Assembly (NCBI RefSeq): GCF_000306255.2
Contig: NZ_AKWY02000004.1
Span: forward strand, 248,001 to 312,000
Length of the DNA stretch: 64,000 nucleotides
Reading direction: 5' to 3'
Origin: Leptospira noguchii serovar Panama str. CZ214
GTDB taxonomy: Bacteria > Spirochaetota > Leptospiria > Leptospirales > Leptospiraceae
This document shows, piece by piece, positions 37,116 through 62,395 of the stretch; the first letter of the stretch is position 1; the number at the start of each line of letters is the position of its first letter. Position numbers and translations under genes: made by a program. Below the pieces are notes generated by a model. It ran no database searches and had not been told where the DNA came from. It was given only the letters and a program-made list of their open reading frames with translations.

Positions 37116-37741
37116 ATTTTAAAGTAATTTATTAAAAAATGTGAATCGGCGGCAACTTTCTAAAGTAACGGCTCCTTCACAAATATTCAGAAAATTCAAA
37201 ACCAGATTATTTGGATGAAATTACCTTTTATGATCATAAAAGTGAAAATCCACTTTAGAAAGTTTTTCTGTATATAAAGATTTTATTGAGAAATTACTTT
37301 ATTGTCTTTATTTGTATCAATTTTATAAAAATAATCCTACAATTTTCCAAATACACAGGATCGAGTATTGAACAACTGCAAACGCTTCTTAAAAACTCAA
37401 CACAGTTGCTCTGGTGCAGAAAACAGTATGCTTAAATACTTGTGCAACCAAGTCCTTGGCGCCAAGACAAATCTATATGCGTAATTTAGAATACAGTTTG
37501 AAAAATCAGCTTTTAGAATCATACCTAATCGTAAATTTTATAAACCATACTAAAAAATATATTCCTTGACCCTACTTTTCAAAGAAAAGTCTAGCCGCTT
37601 TCTATCTTAAATTTAAATATACGATTTCATAATTAACGAACTTCCAATTAAAAAATTGGACCCAGAAGATAAAAATTAGGTCGAATTAGTATTTAAGGTT
37701 CATTTCAATTTTTGTTTCCATTGAACCTAAGAGGTTTTTAC

Positions 37742-40909
<3,168 letters not shown>

Positions 40910-41950
40910 GTTTAAAGTAAATCCTATTGAACATAAAACGTTAGATAAATACTTTTCAGAAAAAATACGTTATGCGTATCTTATATCTAAAATAAAATTT
41001 TTACGGAGTTTTTTGATATTGATATATTGATTTTCTGGAATTCTTATATAACTTTTGAGTTTGCTTTTACGTTTCAATTGATTAAAAAATACTCAAAACT
41101 ATATAATAAAATACTTATATTTTTATCAAAACAAGATTTTATAATAAAAATGAACCGTATTCAATTTTATGAAACCAGTAAAACTAAAAACATGGATTGG
41201 ATTTTAAAATTGTTTAAAATTTACAAAAACGTGGGAGTTCCCACATTTAAAGTATTTGGATACTATGTAGTAATTTCCACAATAAATACTTGCAAAGATA
41301 TAACTTTGAAAGGAAGCGAGGTTTTGCAAAAATTCATAATGTTACAATCAAGAATCAACGTCACATTCTATAAATCGGTTTGTTATACAGAGTTTATCTC
41401 AAAACTTCAAAAAAGGCCAAAACAATGATTATTCAGTCTTTAATAAAAGAATGTAATAGTTTCTATAAATCTAATTTCTTAAAAAAATTTATAAACTTTT
41501 AGATAGCGTCAAAAATTGTATGAGCTTCTAAATATTTAGATATCCGGACAACCTACAATAAATCTAACAAAACAAATGAATTTTAAATTTGATAATAACA
41601 GAACAAAACTTTCATACAGAAATTTGATTAGACAATTATTTTTTTTAGATTCTATAAAAACTGATTTGAAACTTGATAACTTTTTTTGCTATAGAACTCG
41701 CCGTTCACTCCTATATAAATTTTGGAATACATTTTCAAAAACACATCAAATTTTTTCTGCAAAAGAAGAAAATAAATTTAAAATAAATCATCATCTTGAT
41801 TTCAAGTTCTTTTCCAATTTGAAGAATTTTTGGAAAATAAACTTTCAAAAAACTATTTTTTTAAAAAGTTTAAAAAACCTTCAATATAAAACAATGACTA
41901 CTATTTCAAAAGATATATTAAAAAATAATTATAAACTTATATCCTACAAC
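40910..41950. other. 1-kb gap between the RND and TolC-like genes
   Basis: Open frames are present (41027-41428 and the segment upstream of 41951), but they overlap intergenic repeat sequence and I do not accept them. A perfect inverted motif GTGGGA-GT-TCCCAC lies at 41231-41244. The stretch 41585-41650 resembles intergenic DNA at 45570-45640. Confidence 0.55.
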
Positions 41951-43462
<1,512 letters not shown>

Positions 43463-43532
43463 TTTTCTTTGATGCTTGACATCTTTTCTCGATACTTTTA
43501 ATTATTGGGCATAATTGAGAGGTAGAGACTCC

Positions 43533-45293
43533 ATGATTATCAGCAATTACTTTCAAGATAATGAAGACCTAAAACTCGTTTTTAACCAGTTGATCGATTG
43601 GGAAGAAATCATCCACGCATACGAACATAAATTCGAAGACGCAGAAGAATTTAAAAAAACCGGCAATGAAAGATTAGCTTATGCGCCTTCCAACGTGGAG
43701 GAAGCTAAAGAATATTATAAATCCGTTTTGGAATCCTTGGGTGAAATTATGGGAGAGTTTGTAGCTCCTCGTAGTAAGGAAATGGATCGAATAGGACTTA
43801 AATATGAAAACGGAAAAGTAACTTTTCCAAAGGCACAAGAAGAATGTTACAACACCCTCAGAGACGCCGGTTTAATGCCGATTTCGATCAATAGAAAATA
43901 CGGCGGCATGGGATTACCAGCAACGGTTCAATCTTTTATGATGGAAGTTGCCGCAAGGGCAGACGCCGCTTTTTGTCTTTCCTATGGAAATATAAACATC
44001 GTAGAAATCATGGAAAGATATGCTTCTTCCGAAATGTGCGAAAAATGGATTCCGGAAATTTCCGCAGGGAAATACAGCGCGGCGATGGCACTCACAGAAC
44101 CAAACTATGGATCAGATCTTCCTAATGTTCAAACAAAAGCTACTCAAGACGCAGAAGGAATTTGGAGAATCAACGGAGCCAAACGTTTTATTACACACGC
44201 TTGCGGTTATATCAATGCACCGTCCGTAATTCTCACGTTAGCGAGAACAGGTTCGCCCGAAAGTGGTGCAAGAGGTTTATCTTTTTTTCTCGTAAAAGGA
44301 AACGACGTACATATCGCCGGTGTTGAGCACAAGTTAGGACTTCACTGTTCCCCTACTTGCGAAGTAGTATTTGATAACTCTCCGGGAGAATTGATCGGCA
44401 AAACCGGATATGGGCTCGTAAAATATTCGATGGGAATGATGAACGCAGCTAGGCTTACAATCGCAACTCAATCTTTGGGAATTGCAACCGCCGCCTATTA
44501 CGAAGCGAAAAAATATGCTTCTGAAAGAATTCAATTTGGAAAACCAATCGAACAAATTCCCGCAGTGAAAAAAATTTTAGACCGTATGGAAAGAGAAATT
44601 TTAGCTACCAGAGTTCTAATCGCTGAAACCGGAAAAGCGATCGATCTTTATCATTGGCCTAAAGAACATCTTATCAAAGTGGAAGGTAAATCGGAAAAAG
44701 AAGTAAGTCAGGATGAATCCATTCGTCGTTGGGAAAAACTTGCAGATCTTTTTACCCCACTGAGTAAGTATTACGCTTCCGAAGGATGTGTTGCAATTGC
44801 ATCGGACGCATTACAAATCCATGGTGGAAGTGGTTACACTGAAGACTACGACGTTGCTCGAATTTATAGAGACAGTAGAATTACTACTATCTATGAAGGA
44901 ACTACTCAATTACAAATCGTCGCCGCAATCGGAGGTGTTGTATCTGGAATGTCTCCAACCGGACAACTCAGACAATATTCGGAAGTAGTACTTTCTAAAT
45001 TTTCTGCTTCGGAAGATCTTAAAAAAGTTTGGAAAGATTTAGATACAAGCGTAATATTTTACAAATCTATCCATGACGGAAACGTAAAAGATTCTTTAGC
45101 GTTCGAAGTTGTAGAAATAGCGGCCCGTTTTCTCTGTGGGCTTCTTTTGGAAAAATCCTTGAAAGTTTTAAATGGAAAAGAACTCGAAAAACGAAGATTA
45201 ATTTCTCAAACCTATAACTTGGATAGTATAGCTATCACTAGCGCCAATTTGATCAAACTGGAAAGAGCTTCTAAACAAGCAATTTCCGTCTAA
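43533..45293 (+). CDS. Acyl-CoA dehydrogenase family protein
   Basis: 586 residues from the ATG at 43533, with GAGAGG 10 bases upstream; an in-frame TTG at 43515 overlaps that site. The flavoprotein fold signatures are ALTEPNYGSDLPNVQTKA, GAKRFITH, QIHGGSGYTEDYDVARIYRD and the catalytic-base region TTIYEGTTQLQ. The N- and C-terminal extensions make it longer than the ~390-residue short-chain enzymes, like the larger DH forms used for long-chain or special acyl-CoAs. It would catalyse the first FAD-linked step of beta-oxidation, important where fatty acids are the carbon source. Electron-transfer partners are not in this window. Confidence 0.9.
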   Translation: MIISNYFQDNEDLKLVFNQLIDWEEIIHAYEHKFEDAEEFKKTGNERLAYAPSNVEEAKEYYKSVLESLGEIMGEFVAPRSKEMDRIGLKYENGKVTFPKAQEECYNTLRDAGLMPISINRKYGGMGLPATVQSFMMEVAARADAAFCLSYGNINIVEIMERYASSEMCEKWIPEISAGKYSAAMALTEPNYGSDLPNVQTKATQDAEGIWRINGAKRFITHACGYINAPSVILTLARTGSPESGARGLSFFLVKGNDVHIAGVEHKLGLHCSPTCEVVFDNSPGELIGKTGYGLVKYSMGMMNAARLTIATQSLGIATAAYYEAKKYASERIQFGKPIEQIPAVKKILDRMEREILATRVLIAETGKAIDLYHWPKEHLIKVEGKSEKEVSQDESIRRWEKLADLFTPLSKYYASEGCVAIASDALQIHGGSGYTEDYDVARIYRDSRITTIYEGTTQLQIVAAIGGVVSGMSPTGQLRQYSEVVLSKFSASEDLKKVWKDLDTSVIFYKSIHDGNVKDSLAFEVVEIAARFLCGLLLEKSLKVLNGKELEKRRLISQTYNLDSIAITSANLIKLERASKQAISV

Positions 45294-45400
45294 CACAAAA
45301 TAAATGTCTAAGCAAATCCTTTGCCCAATCAATTGGGTTTGCCATTGCATTAATTGGAATATAATAAAATTTTTAATTACTATCAGTTTCTCTTAAATAA

Positions 45401-45564
45401 CATAAGCTCGGCGTAAGGAATCGATGATTCTAAAAAAAGTTGGAATCTGAACTTTACAGATTGATTCTTTAAATGTGGGAACTATTGCAAACCACGATTT
45501 TAAGAAAAAATTGTAGGAACTCATACTTTTAGAAAGTTTTTTCTCAATCAGAACTCACGTTAAA
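45401..45564 (+). repeat. Family-2 element of the TGTGGGAACT type
   Basis: Left end diverged (CATAAGCTCGGCGTAAGG). Interior TTCTAAAAAAAGTTGGAATC, AAATGTGGGAACTATTGCAA and TGTAGGAACTCATACTTTTA. Right end CAGAACTCACGTTAA. Confidence 0.65.
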
Positions 45565-45669
45565 ATGGGATTTAAATTTTGATAATGGCCGCAAAACAAC
45601 GATTTTGTATAAAAATCTGATTGGACGATTATTTTTTTGTAATAGTTCCTACAGATTAAGTCGTATAAT

Positions 45670-45758
45670 AGAGTTGTTGAAAAATCCATAGTTCAAATTA
45701 ACAAAACTGTTTTAATCGACCGTTTCCATGCAAAAGAAAAAGATTTTTCAGCAACTCT
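45670..45758 (-). repeat. MITE-like palindromic element, copy 11 (reversed, shortened)
   Basis: 89 bp: AGAGTTGTTGAAAAATCC to GATTTTTCAGCAACTCT. About 12 bases are missing from the interior. TA flank on both sides. Confidence 0.75.
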
Positions 45759-46011
45759 AATAAATTTTTAAACATTCATCTTTTGTGATTTAACTCGGGG
45801 AGTTCCACATTTATTTTTTATGGAAAAATCAGATTTTTATAAAACGAATCAAACCTCTTACGCCGAACTCACGTTAAATAGATTTCATGACTTCTAAGTG
45901 TATGGACCTTAAAATTAAGCCTTTTCTGTTTAAATCGTTTAAAATATAAGAACTCTCACATTTTAAGAAATTTTCTTTGTTTATTACTCACAGAACTTTT
46001 ACCTTAATTGC

Positions 46012-46536
46012 TCAAGTTCTAAGTTTCTTAAAGTTCTCCTTTAAAGGATTAGGAAAATACCTTAGCATTCTGCTAATTCGTTTATTTGATAAGTCTAGTT
46101 GCCAGATATATCTGTAAATTTTATGGAATGTAGGAACCCCTTCATTTAAAACTTCTACGATAGAATCTCCAACCCCGACTTTTTCTAGGGACAACAAAAA
46201 GTTAAAAAGAAAACATCTAGAAACACCATGGGCATGAGCCAAAATTCCTAACATGGCCCAATGACTCATATCTATTCTAAAATTGATCTTCTTCAACTCT
46301 CCCTGATCTTTTTGATAAAGAGTAGTAACCGCCCTTCGATTCAAACGACTATGAGAAGAAATAAATTTACCGTAACGATTTAAAAGATAAGGAAGTTTTT
46401 TACCGAGCATCCTCCTATCTTTCAACGATAAAATAACGTAATAACTTTTCGGCACCAAAAGTGTTACTACCTTTTCAACATTTTCGTTCAAAGTAGATTC
46501 AATTTTTTGATCAGTATTAAAGTAGATTTGTTCCAT
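46012..46536 (-). CDS. DUF1564-like protein
   Basis: 174 residues with GAGGAA 10 bases before the ATG. The segments TLLVPKSYYVILSLKDRRML, GKKLPYLLNRYGKFI and FRIDMSHWAMLGILAHAHGV agree with my recall of DUF1564, a multi-copy family largely confined to Leptospira. The basic, helical make-up and the 'VSRCFLFNFLL' segment would fit a small DNA-binding or antitoxin-like protein, but that is speculation. It lies between two repeat-rich, gene-poor stretches, as accessory genes often do. Confidence 0.6.
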   Translation of the reverse strand: MEQIYFNTDQKIESTLNENVEKVVTLLVPKSYYVILSLKDRRMLGKKLPYLLNRYGKFISSHSRLNRRAVTTLYQKDQGELKKINFRIDMSHWAMLGILAHAHGVSRCFLFNFLLSLEKVGVGDSIVEVLNEGVPTFHKIYRYIWQLDLSNKRISRMLRYFPNPLKENFKKLRT

Positions 46537-46907
46537 ATAAGAAACGGTTCCTCAAAAAACAAACACAGATCAGAATTTCATGTTCAAATTATAATATGCC
46601 GATGTAGTTAGGCATTCTGATATAATGTTTTGAGTTTGTTCTAAAATCTCAAAAGGTATAAACAATAATCCTTTAGAAGTTTCTAATGAATAGCTGGAGT
46701 TCCTACAAATTTTTAGTATATGGATTTCCAATAATTCTTAATCTTTAAGTTTTGGATTAGGTTTTTTGTTTAAAGTAGGATACAAAATTTAAGAATCTAT
46801 TTTAAAATGTAGGAACTCTTACATTTTGAACGATAAGAAAAAAATTTATCAATTCCAAAGAGGCTTGTAGGAACTATTACATTCATACACATAATTTTTA
46901 GATCATT

Positions 46908-47007
46908 AGAGTTGTTGAAAAATGAATCTCCATCTGTTTCTGTTTTATGGAAACGGTCGATTAAAACAGTTTTGTTAATCGTCGCTATAGAATTTTTCAG
47001 CAACTCT
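46908..47007 (+). repeat. MITE-like palindromic element, copy 12
   Basis: 100 bp: AGAGTTGTTGAAAAAT to ATTTTTCAGCAACTCT. Core TTTCTGTTTTATGGAAACGG. Flanks ATT/ATT with TA. Confidence 0.85.
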
Positions 47008-47049
47008 ATTATCAAAAATATTAAGAGGCCTCAAATAATAAAAACTAAA

Positions 47050-47376
47050 ATGCAAAAAACATTTTGAATATTATGATTTCAAGAATGCTCTAAAAGAAAT
47101 AGACATCTACCCAACCAGCAAAAGTCCTTGGGTCAGCACACATAAAGTTTGGTATTCAAGCAATCGCATCTCCATCGAAATTCCACAACCGTTAGAGCAC
47201 TAAATTGAAGACGAAAGAAAATAATTCCATACTCTCAACGACTATCTCACTCATGTGATACCTTCATAAATACGTTACGCAAAATTGAAGCAGATAATTT
47301 AAATTTATATCAAGTAGTAATTGTCAAAAAGCGAACCGGGCAAAAACGAAAACATTCGGCTGTAAATATTGTATAG
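47050..47376 (+). pseudogene. Decayed small gene, unrecognised
   Basis: An ATG at 47050 runs into an A-run, after which the neighbouring frame reads HFEYYDFKNALKEIDIYPTS, KSPWVSTHKVWYSSNRISI and EIPQPLEH before TAA at 47201. A further frame from about 47218 reads KIIPYSQRLSHSCDTFINTL and RKIEADNLNLYQVVIVKKRT to TAG at 47374. Amino-acid composition is coding-like in these segments and poor between them. One nonsense change and two frameshifts would join them into about 108 residues. No family recognised. Confidence 0.35.
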
Positions 47377-47900
47377 ATTAATTACTATTTCGTCTTGCCG
47401 AAAATTCGGATCTTGTAATTGTTCATTATAAGATAAAAAGGTGTTGGAGAAAAAGGAATTTTACGGATCCAGTCTACAAATGTAGCCGATTATCGTAAAT
47501 AATCAAACTACTTAGAACAATATAATAGGTGCCAATTTTACTTCTGAACAAGGACTTATTTTAAAATTTACAGTATTCTATTATAGGAATCAGTATTTAA
47601 CTTTCTTCACACAAATACTCTCAATGATTTTTATAAATTGTGAATGTTCAAGTTAAATACAATGAAAGCTTCTAAGTAATGAATAACGTCTTATTATATT
47701 CAATTCACTATATAATTTCAAAAATTTACTCGCGAAAAAAAAGAAACTTGTACTTACCAAGTGCTACATAATAGAATGTTTAAAATTTATTGTCCATATT
47801 CTATAGAAACCATCAGTAAAATAAAATTATAATTCTCTTAGAAATATCTTGATAAATAACGTTTGAAACTCTTAATAAAATAAAAAAGACAAAAATACCA

Positions 47901-48884
47901 ATGACCTTAAATGACTCAAAACCGGAATTAATTAAGTTATATTCTTCCCTTGGAAAAATCATTACCTCTTCATTAGAGCAACAAGAAGTCCTAAATGCAG
48001 TAATGGAAGAAGTCCGTTTATTTTTTAGCCCTAAAAATTGGAGTTTGATGCGTTACGATGAAAGCTCGGAAGAATTATTTTTTCTAATAGCAGAAGGAAT
48101 ACAATTCAATCATATTAGAAACATTCGATTAAAGTCAGGAGAAGGAATTGCCGGTTCGGTTGTTCAAACAAAGTCTCCGATCTTTGTGGAGAACGTAAGA
48201 AATGATCCTAGGTTTTCCAAAAAAGTCGATGAAAAGACAGGATTTGAAACAAAAACGATCATTGCGGTTCCGATGATATTCAGAGGAACAGTTCACGGAG
48301 TTATCGAATTAGTAAATCGTTTTGACGGATCATCTTTTTCTCCTGAAGATTTAGTTATCCTTCAAACAATAGCAGATTTTACTGCAATCTCCCTAGCAAA
48401 TTCCGATCAATACGAAAAAACAAAAATACTTGCGTTTCGAGACTCGTTAACTGGAGCGTTTAACCGCAATAAGCTGAATCATCTTAAGGGAGAATGGTTC
48501 GGTAAAGCAATGGAAAACCAAATTGCGTTAGTCGCTCTTTTAGATTTAAACGACTTTAAAATGATCAACGACACTTACGGCCATAAAACGGGAGATCAGG
48601 TACTTTGTTATTTTACGGATATTCTTCGTTACGTAATTCGTGGAACGGATAAAATATTCAGAATCGGAGGAGATGAATTTTTAATCTTAGTTCAACATGA
48701 AAATCGGGAAAAAATCATTCAAACCCAAAATCGATTTCAGGAAACAATGTCCGTCCTTCTAAAAAAATGTAAGGAAAATGATCCTCCTTTTTATTTTACT
48801 TGGGGAATGTCGCTTGGCCCTATTCAGAAATTGGATGAGTTGATACACGAAGCGGATTTATCAATGTATGCTTCAAAAGGATGA
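47901..48884 (+). CDS. GAF-GGDEF diguanylate cyclase
   Basis: 327 residues. A GAF domain (about 20-165) contains the typical [20 protein letters not shown] and [19 protein letters not shown]. The GGDEF domain (about 175-325) has [33 protein letters not shown] and an intact RIGGDEF. RGTD lies exactly five residues before GGDEF, the allosteric product-inhibition site (RxxD). It should make c-di-GMP from GTP, be controlled by a ligand of the GAF domain, and be limited by feedback. Cytosolic; no transmembrane segment. Single gene. It would be opposed by EAL proteins such as that at 15510. Confidence 0.92.
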   Translation: MTLNDSKPELIKLYSSLGKIITSSLEQQEVLNAVMEEVRLFFSPKNWSLMRYDESSEELFFLIAEGIQFNHIRNIRLKSGEGIAGSVVQTKSPIFVENVRNDPRFSKKVDEKTGFETKTIIAVPMIFRGTVHGVIELVNRFDGSSFSPEDLVILQTIADFTAISLANSDQYEKTKILAFRDSLTGAFNRNKLNHLKGEWFGKAMENQIALVALLDLNDFKMINDTYGHKTGDQVLCYFTDILRYVIRGTDKIFRIGGDEFLILVQHENREKIIQTQNRFQETMSVLLKKCKENDPPFYFTWGMSLGPIQKLDELIHEADLSMYASKG

Positions 48885-49281
48885 TCCAAATCTTCCTCTA
48901 TAATCTCGCAGGAGACAAGTAGTATTTAATCTTAAAACTTCCGTAAGTATATTATAAATTTATTATAAATATCCGAAGGCGACTTTTTAGATATTAGAGT
49001 GTTGAAAAATGAATCTCCATCCGCCTCTGTTTCATGGAAACGGTTGATTGAAGCAGTTTTATTAATCTGAACTATGAAATTTTTCAACAACTCTATTTCC
49101 ATTGTATAGCAAGTGTTATGATTCTAAATACTTGAATAGACCACACAAGCTTATTTTAAACCTCTTTGTATTACTGATTTTTTCTATAAAATAGAATACC
49201 TTAAATTTTCATCGCCAACTCTTATTTGAGTAAAAAATATTAGATACTCATTATATACTTCTTAGTAAAACTTCAAAAAAA
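48885..49281. other. Gap between convergent genes
   Basis: No gene. One palindromic element (48996-49094) and AT-rich flanks. Confidence 0.6.
48996..49094 (+). repeat. MITE-like palindromic element, copy 13
   Basis: 99 bp: AGAGTGTTGAAAAATG to TTTTTCAACAACTCT. Core CTCTGTTTCATGGAAACGG. Left end lacks two bases of the consensus. Confidence 0.8.
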
Positions 49282-50238
<957 letters not shown>

Positions 50239-50333
50239 ATGAATAAAGAATGAACTTCCCCAATTCTCTACCACAAAAAAAAGAACTCAAGAAAAATCCG
50301 AAATCGGATCGATCTTAAAGAAAGAGGTGATTT

Positions 50334-50459
50334 ATGTTTTTTCTATTATTGGAATCCATTTATCTCGACTTTGCATCCGGACGAACCGACTGGGAAACTT
50401 ACTGTGAATCCGTAATTCTACTGGCACAAGACCAAGAAAAACTGGCCGGATTTGTATAA
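50334..50459 (+). CDS. 41-residue small protein with strong ribosome site
   Basis: The ATG at 50334 is preceded by AAAGAGGTG with 4-5 base spacing, one of the best ribosome sites in the window. The protein reads MFFLLLESIYLDFASGRTDW and continues ETYCESVILLAQDQEKLAG, ending FV. The first six residues are hydrophobic and the rest is acidic and polar. A GC-rich hairpin begins 18 bases after the stop. It is divergent from murB. Family unknown. It could be a small regulatory or membrane-associated peptide, or the start of a longer lost gene. Confidence 0.5.
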   Translation: MFFLLLESIYLDFASGRTDWETYCESVILLAQDQEKLAGFV

Positions 50460-50476
50460 AAAAATCAAAAAGAAAA

Positions 50477-50500
50477 CCGAACAAAAATGTGCATGTTCGG
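50477..50500 (+). terminator. Probable terminator hairpin after the 41-residue ORF
   Basis: CCGAACA (50477-50483) pairs with TGTTCGG (50494-50500), 7 bp with a 10-base loop. The T-rich segment TCTTTTTAAATTTT begins eight bases later, so termination is likely but not classical. Confidence 0.5.
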
Positions 50501-50816
50501 ATATAGTCTTTTTAAATTTTAAATCACCGACTACCAGGCCTCAATATTATCTCTAAGGGGTTGAAGCACAAAAATCAACAAACAAGTTGTGCTTTCGCGT
50601 TAGCTAATAAATTTCAAAAAAAAGAATGATAAACTTATTAACTACAATATAAAATCATAGCAAAGTTACTGAGTTATCCACTCAACCTTTTGCAAATAAA
50701 TTTTAGAAAAGTATAATAAAATTTATTTCTAAAATAAAAATTTATGCCTCTCATGGTAGTTGAAGAATCAGAGAAACCGTCGCTTTTGGTATTTAATTTT
50801 AAAAAATTCCACCTAA
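50501..50816. other. AT-rich gap between convergent transcripts
   Basis: No gene and no copy of the dispersed repeats seen. Confidence 0.5.
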
Positions 50817-51503
50817 CTAAAGTTTTACGAAAGGTTTAGAAGTTTCTATCTTCAAAAATTCTACAATCTTATCAGAAACTATTTCCTTAGAAAAAGGGCC
50901 GATTTGAGCAACTTTCCCAAAAGTAGAATAAATAAAAACCGTAGTATCCACTTCTCCAAAACCTTTTTTATTTTTATCTACGTAATTACCTATAATATAA
51001 TCTAAATTTTTACTTTTTAGTTTGTTTTGAGCGTATTCTTCTAAAAAATCCGTTTCAGCAGCAAACCCAACTAAACAACAACCAGAGATTTTTTCGTTTA
51101 CAATTTTAGAACTAACCGTTTTTAAAATGTCCGGATTTTTAACGAGTTCCAGTAGAAATGTTTCACTTCCTTCTTCTTTCTTAATTTTAGATTCGTTACT
51201 TTTAATTGGACGAAAGTCAACAGGAGCTGCTGCCATAATTAGGATCGTATCCGTTTGAATCTCCGCAAGAACCGCATTACAAAGATCGGACGTGGTTTCC
51301 ACAGAGATACTTTTAGATCCTTTTGGATTTTTATAATTTTCTAATACTTGACCGTGAATATAAACGACTTTGGAAACCCATTTAGAAATTGCTTCGGCGA
51401 CATGGAAACCCATCTTACCGGAAGAAGCGTTTGAAATATACCGCACCGGATCGATCCATTCTCTCGTCGGTCCAGACGTAATGATAGCTTTAGAAAATCT
51501 CAT
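50817..51503 (-). CDS. coaB: Phosphopantothenate-cysteine ligase (separate CoaB)
   Basis: 228 residues with AAAGAG upstream. The CoaB signature is at the start: [19 protein letters not shown] followed by [12 protein letters not shown]. Later motifs are [17 protein letters not shown] and VGFAAET. It ligates cysteine to 4-phosphopantothenate (CTP- or ATP-dependent) in coenzyme A synthesis. In most bacteria CoaB is fused behind CoaC; here it is a separate gene 16 bases after coaC on the same strand, so the two are coupled by transcription. Function is secure; separation is the unusual point. Confidence 0.92.
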   Translation of the reverse strand: MRFSKAIITSGPTREWIDPVRYISNASSGKMGFHVAEAISKWVSKVVYIHGQVLENYKNPKGSKSISVETTSDLCNAVLAEIQTDTILIMAAAPVDFRPIKSNESKIKKEEGSETFLLELVKNPDILKTVSSKIVNEKISGCCLVGFAAETDFLEEYAQNKLKSKNLDYIIGNYVDKNKKGFGEVDTTVFIYSTFGKVAQIGPFSKEIVSDKIVEFLKIETSKPFVKL

Positions 51504-51519
51504 TTTGATTTCTCTTTAT

Positions 51520-52062
<543 letters not shown>

Positions 52063-52075
52063 GATATTTTTCGGT

Positions 52076-53410
<1,335 letters not shown>

Positions 53411-53475
53411 TGTAGGAGAATAGGGATCAAATTGGATCTAAGAATATGTGGGTTTAGGACGGCCTTTGAGTTTAG

Positions 53476-56202
<2,727 letters not shown>

Positions 56203-56208
56203 GGTAGA

Positions 56209-57217
<1,009 letters not shown>

Positions 57218-57297
57218 TAAACTCCTCATATGAGGTTGAAGTCGAAAAAATTTTTCTTACCAAACAATTTCTAAACAACCGTTCCCAACTTGGAATT

Positions 57298-57338
<41 letters not shown>

Positions 57339-57345
57339 ATCTCCC

Positions 57346-58032
57346 ATGCTCGATTTGAGGAAACTCATCTTCAATCCTTTTGATTTTTTTACCGGACATC
57401 CTTTTGAAAAAGAGAATCAGAAGAGCAACTATAAGATCACAGTTAAACTTCATTCTTTAAATAAAATTCTGAAGAAAAAAATTTCGGAATCAGACGACCC
57501 TTTGGAATCTCTCGAGTTTGATTCTGAAAACGGAGTTCTGATTTTAACGGGACATTTTTCAATCCAAGGTTTATTCTGGTCCCGACTTTTAAAAACTGAA
57601 TTTGTAGATTACAACGTTAGGCTCATTCCAGTTAAAGTAATTCAAAATCAAGTTCGTTTTCAAATTCATTCTTTTCGTTTATTCAGTCACACTCCTAAAA
57701 AGTTGGATCCGATCCGAATTTTTTCTAAAATATTCCAATTTCATAGAAGATTCATTTTAGAAACCATCGTCGAGGAAATTCCAGAAATTCTTCGTCTAAC
57801 AGGGATTCGAAATGTTATTACTGTAAACATGGATTATTTTCTTTCTGAAATTCCGGATCTCGCCGGTAAAATCACTATTCAAAAAGTAATTCCGGAAAAA
57901 GGAAACGTGTTCTTATTCGTAAAATCAGGAACCATTTTAAAACCTCTTTTAGATTTTTTTGGTCCCGAATATATCCGAATCGAACCCATTTCCGAAAATG
58001 AAGACTCGCTTCTACTCCTTTGGAGAGACTAA
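57346..58032 (+). CDS. Hypothetical protein, possibly lipid-binding beta-rich fold
   Basis: 228 residues, no signal peptide. The beta-strand pattern ENGVLILTGHFSIQGLFW and VDYNVRLIPVKVIQNQVRFQ, then ITVNMDYFLSEIPDLAGKI and LFVKSGTILKPLL, recalls the lipid-binding DUF2993/LmeA-type proteins, but no signature is firm. No ribosome site is visible before the ATG. It lies 113 bases before the metallophosphoesterase and may belong to the same transcript. Confidence 0.55.
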   Translation: MLDLRKLIFNPFDFFTGHPFEKENQKSNYKITVKLHSLNKILKKKISESDDPLESLEFDSENGVLILTGHFSIQGLFWSRLLKTEFVDYNVRLIPVKVIQNQVRFQIHSFRLFSHTPKKLDPIRIFSKIFQFHRRFILETIVEEIPEILRLTGIRNVITVNMDYFLSEIPDLAGKITIQKVIPEKGNVFLFVKSGTILKPLLDFFGPEYIRIEPISENEDSLLLLWRD

Positions 58033-58145
58033 TTTTTAGAAAGGTTGGACATTCCATCACCTATTTCTAAATTGAGTTTATAGCTTTTCTTTTTCATTAT
58101 AAAATTGTAGTATAAAAGAGACGGCAATATTCCGGATCGATTGCA

Positions 58146-59823
<1,678 letters not shown>

Positions 59824-59827
<4 letters not shown>

Positions 59828-60214
59828 CTGGTTTTTTAACCGTGATGTTATGTTTGGGAGTGGCTGCAGTTTTTTTTCATCTTCTTTACTCGGTCGATAC
59901 CAGAAGAATAGACAAATCCGAAAAAAAAAGAGACTTAGAAAATGGAGTATCAAAAGATTATGGAGATCCTAAAAAAGTTTATGGTAAAAATTGGGATTCT
60001 AATCTTCCCAAACCCCGAATTTGTCCGGTTTGTGGAAAATACTTGCAAAAAACGGAATACTTATACGCCATCATTTCGGAGCCTCCTTCTCCTAATATCA
60101 AAAGACACGCTAGAATTTACGGCTGTAGATATTGTTACCTCGGTTTAGAAGAAGAAACGGAAAATCGAAATTCTCAAATTCCCGACCCGGAATGGACTCC
60201 AACGCCAATCAAGG

Positions 60215-60234
<20 letters not shown>
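59824..60234 (+). CDS. Small membrane protein with a zinc ribbon
   Basis: 136 residues. A single N-terminal membrane helix (FLTVMLCLGVAAVFFHLLY) is followed by a basic linker, then a Zn-ribbon-like pair CPVCGKYL and CRYCYLGL in the cytosolic or periplasmic part. The acidic end has no further motif. ATG overlaps the previous stop by 4 bases, and its own end overlaps recG by 20. Function unknown; position suggests work with the phosphoesterase and nucleotidyltransferase. Confidence 0.7.

Positions 60235-62395
<2,161 letters not shown>

Larger units (their letters stand above)
36210..37741. other. 1.5-kb gap upstream of the RND pump
   Basis: No supported gene and, in particular, no periplasmic adaptor gene. 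It holds a reversed palindromic element (36350), a long family-3 element (36672) and a reversed family-2 element (36944). From 37130 to 37700 there is AT-rich sequence in which I see no coding pattern. Confidence 0.55.
45294..46011. other. Repeat-bearing gap
   Basis: No gene. A family-2 element (45401-45564), a stretch like the upstream part of the TolC frame (45570-45640), a reversed palindromic element (45670) and TTACGCCGAACTCACGTTAA at about 45858-45877. Confidence 0.6.
46537..47900. other. 1.4-kb gene-poor region with a decayed gene
   Basis: Contains a palindromic element (46908) and a probable gene remnant (47050-47376, separate entry). From 47380 to 47900 the sequence is AT-rich with no visible coding pattern or repeat; the promoter of the GAF-GGDEF gene should be at its right end. 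Confidence 0.5.

Noticed and set aside
41027..41428. 133-residue plus-strand frame between RND and TolC-like genes
   Set aside because: Low-complexity Lys/Ile/Phe composition and overlap with repeat motifs, including the GTGGGA-GT-TCCCAC palindrome.
46797..47015. 72-residue minus-strand frame
   Set aside because: Mainly a palindromic element copy plus a repeat motif.
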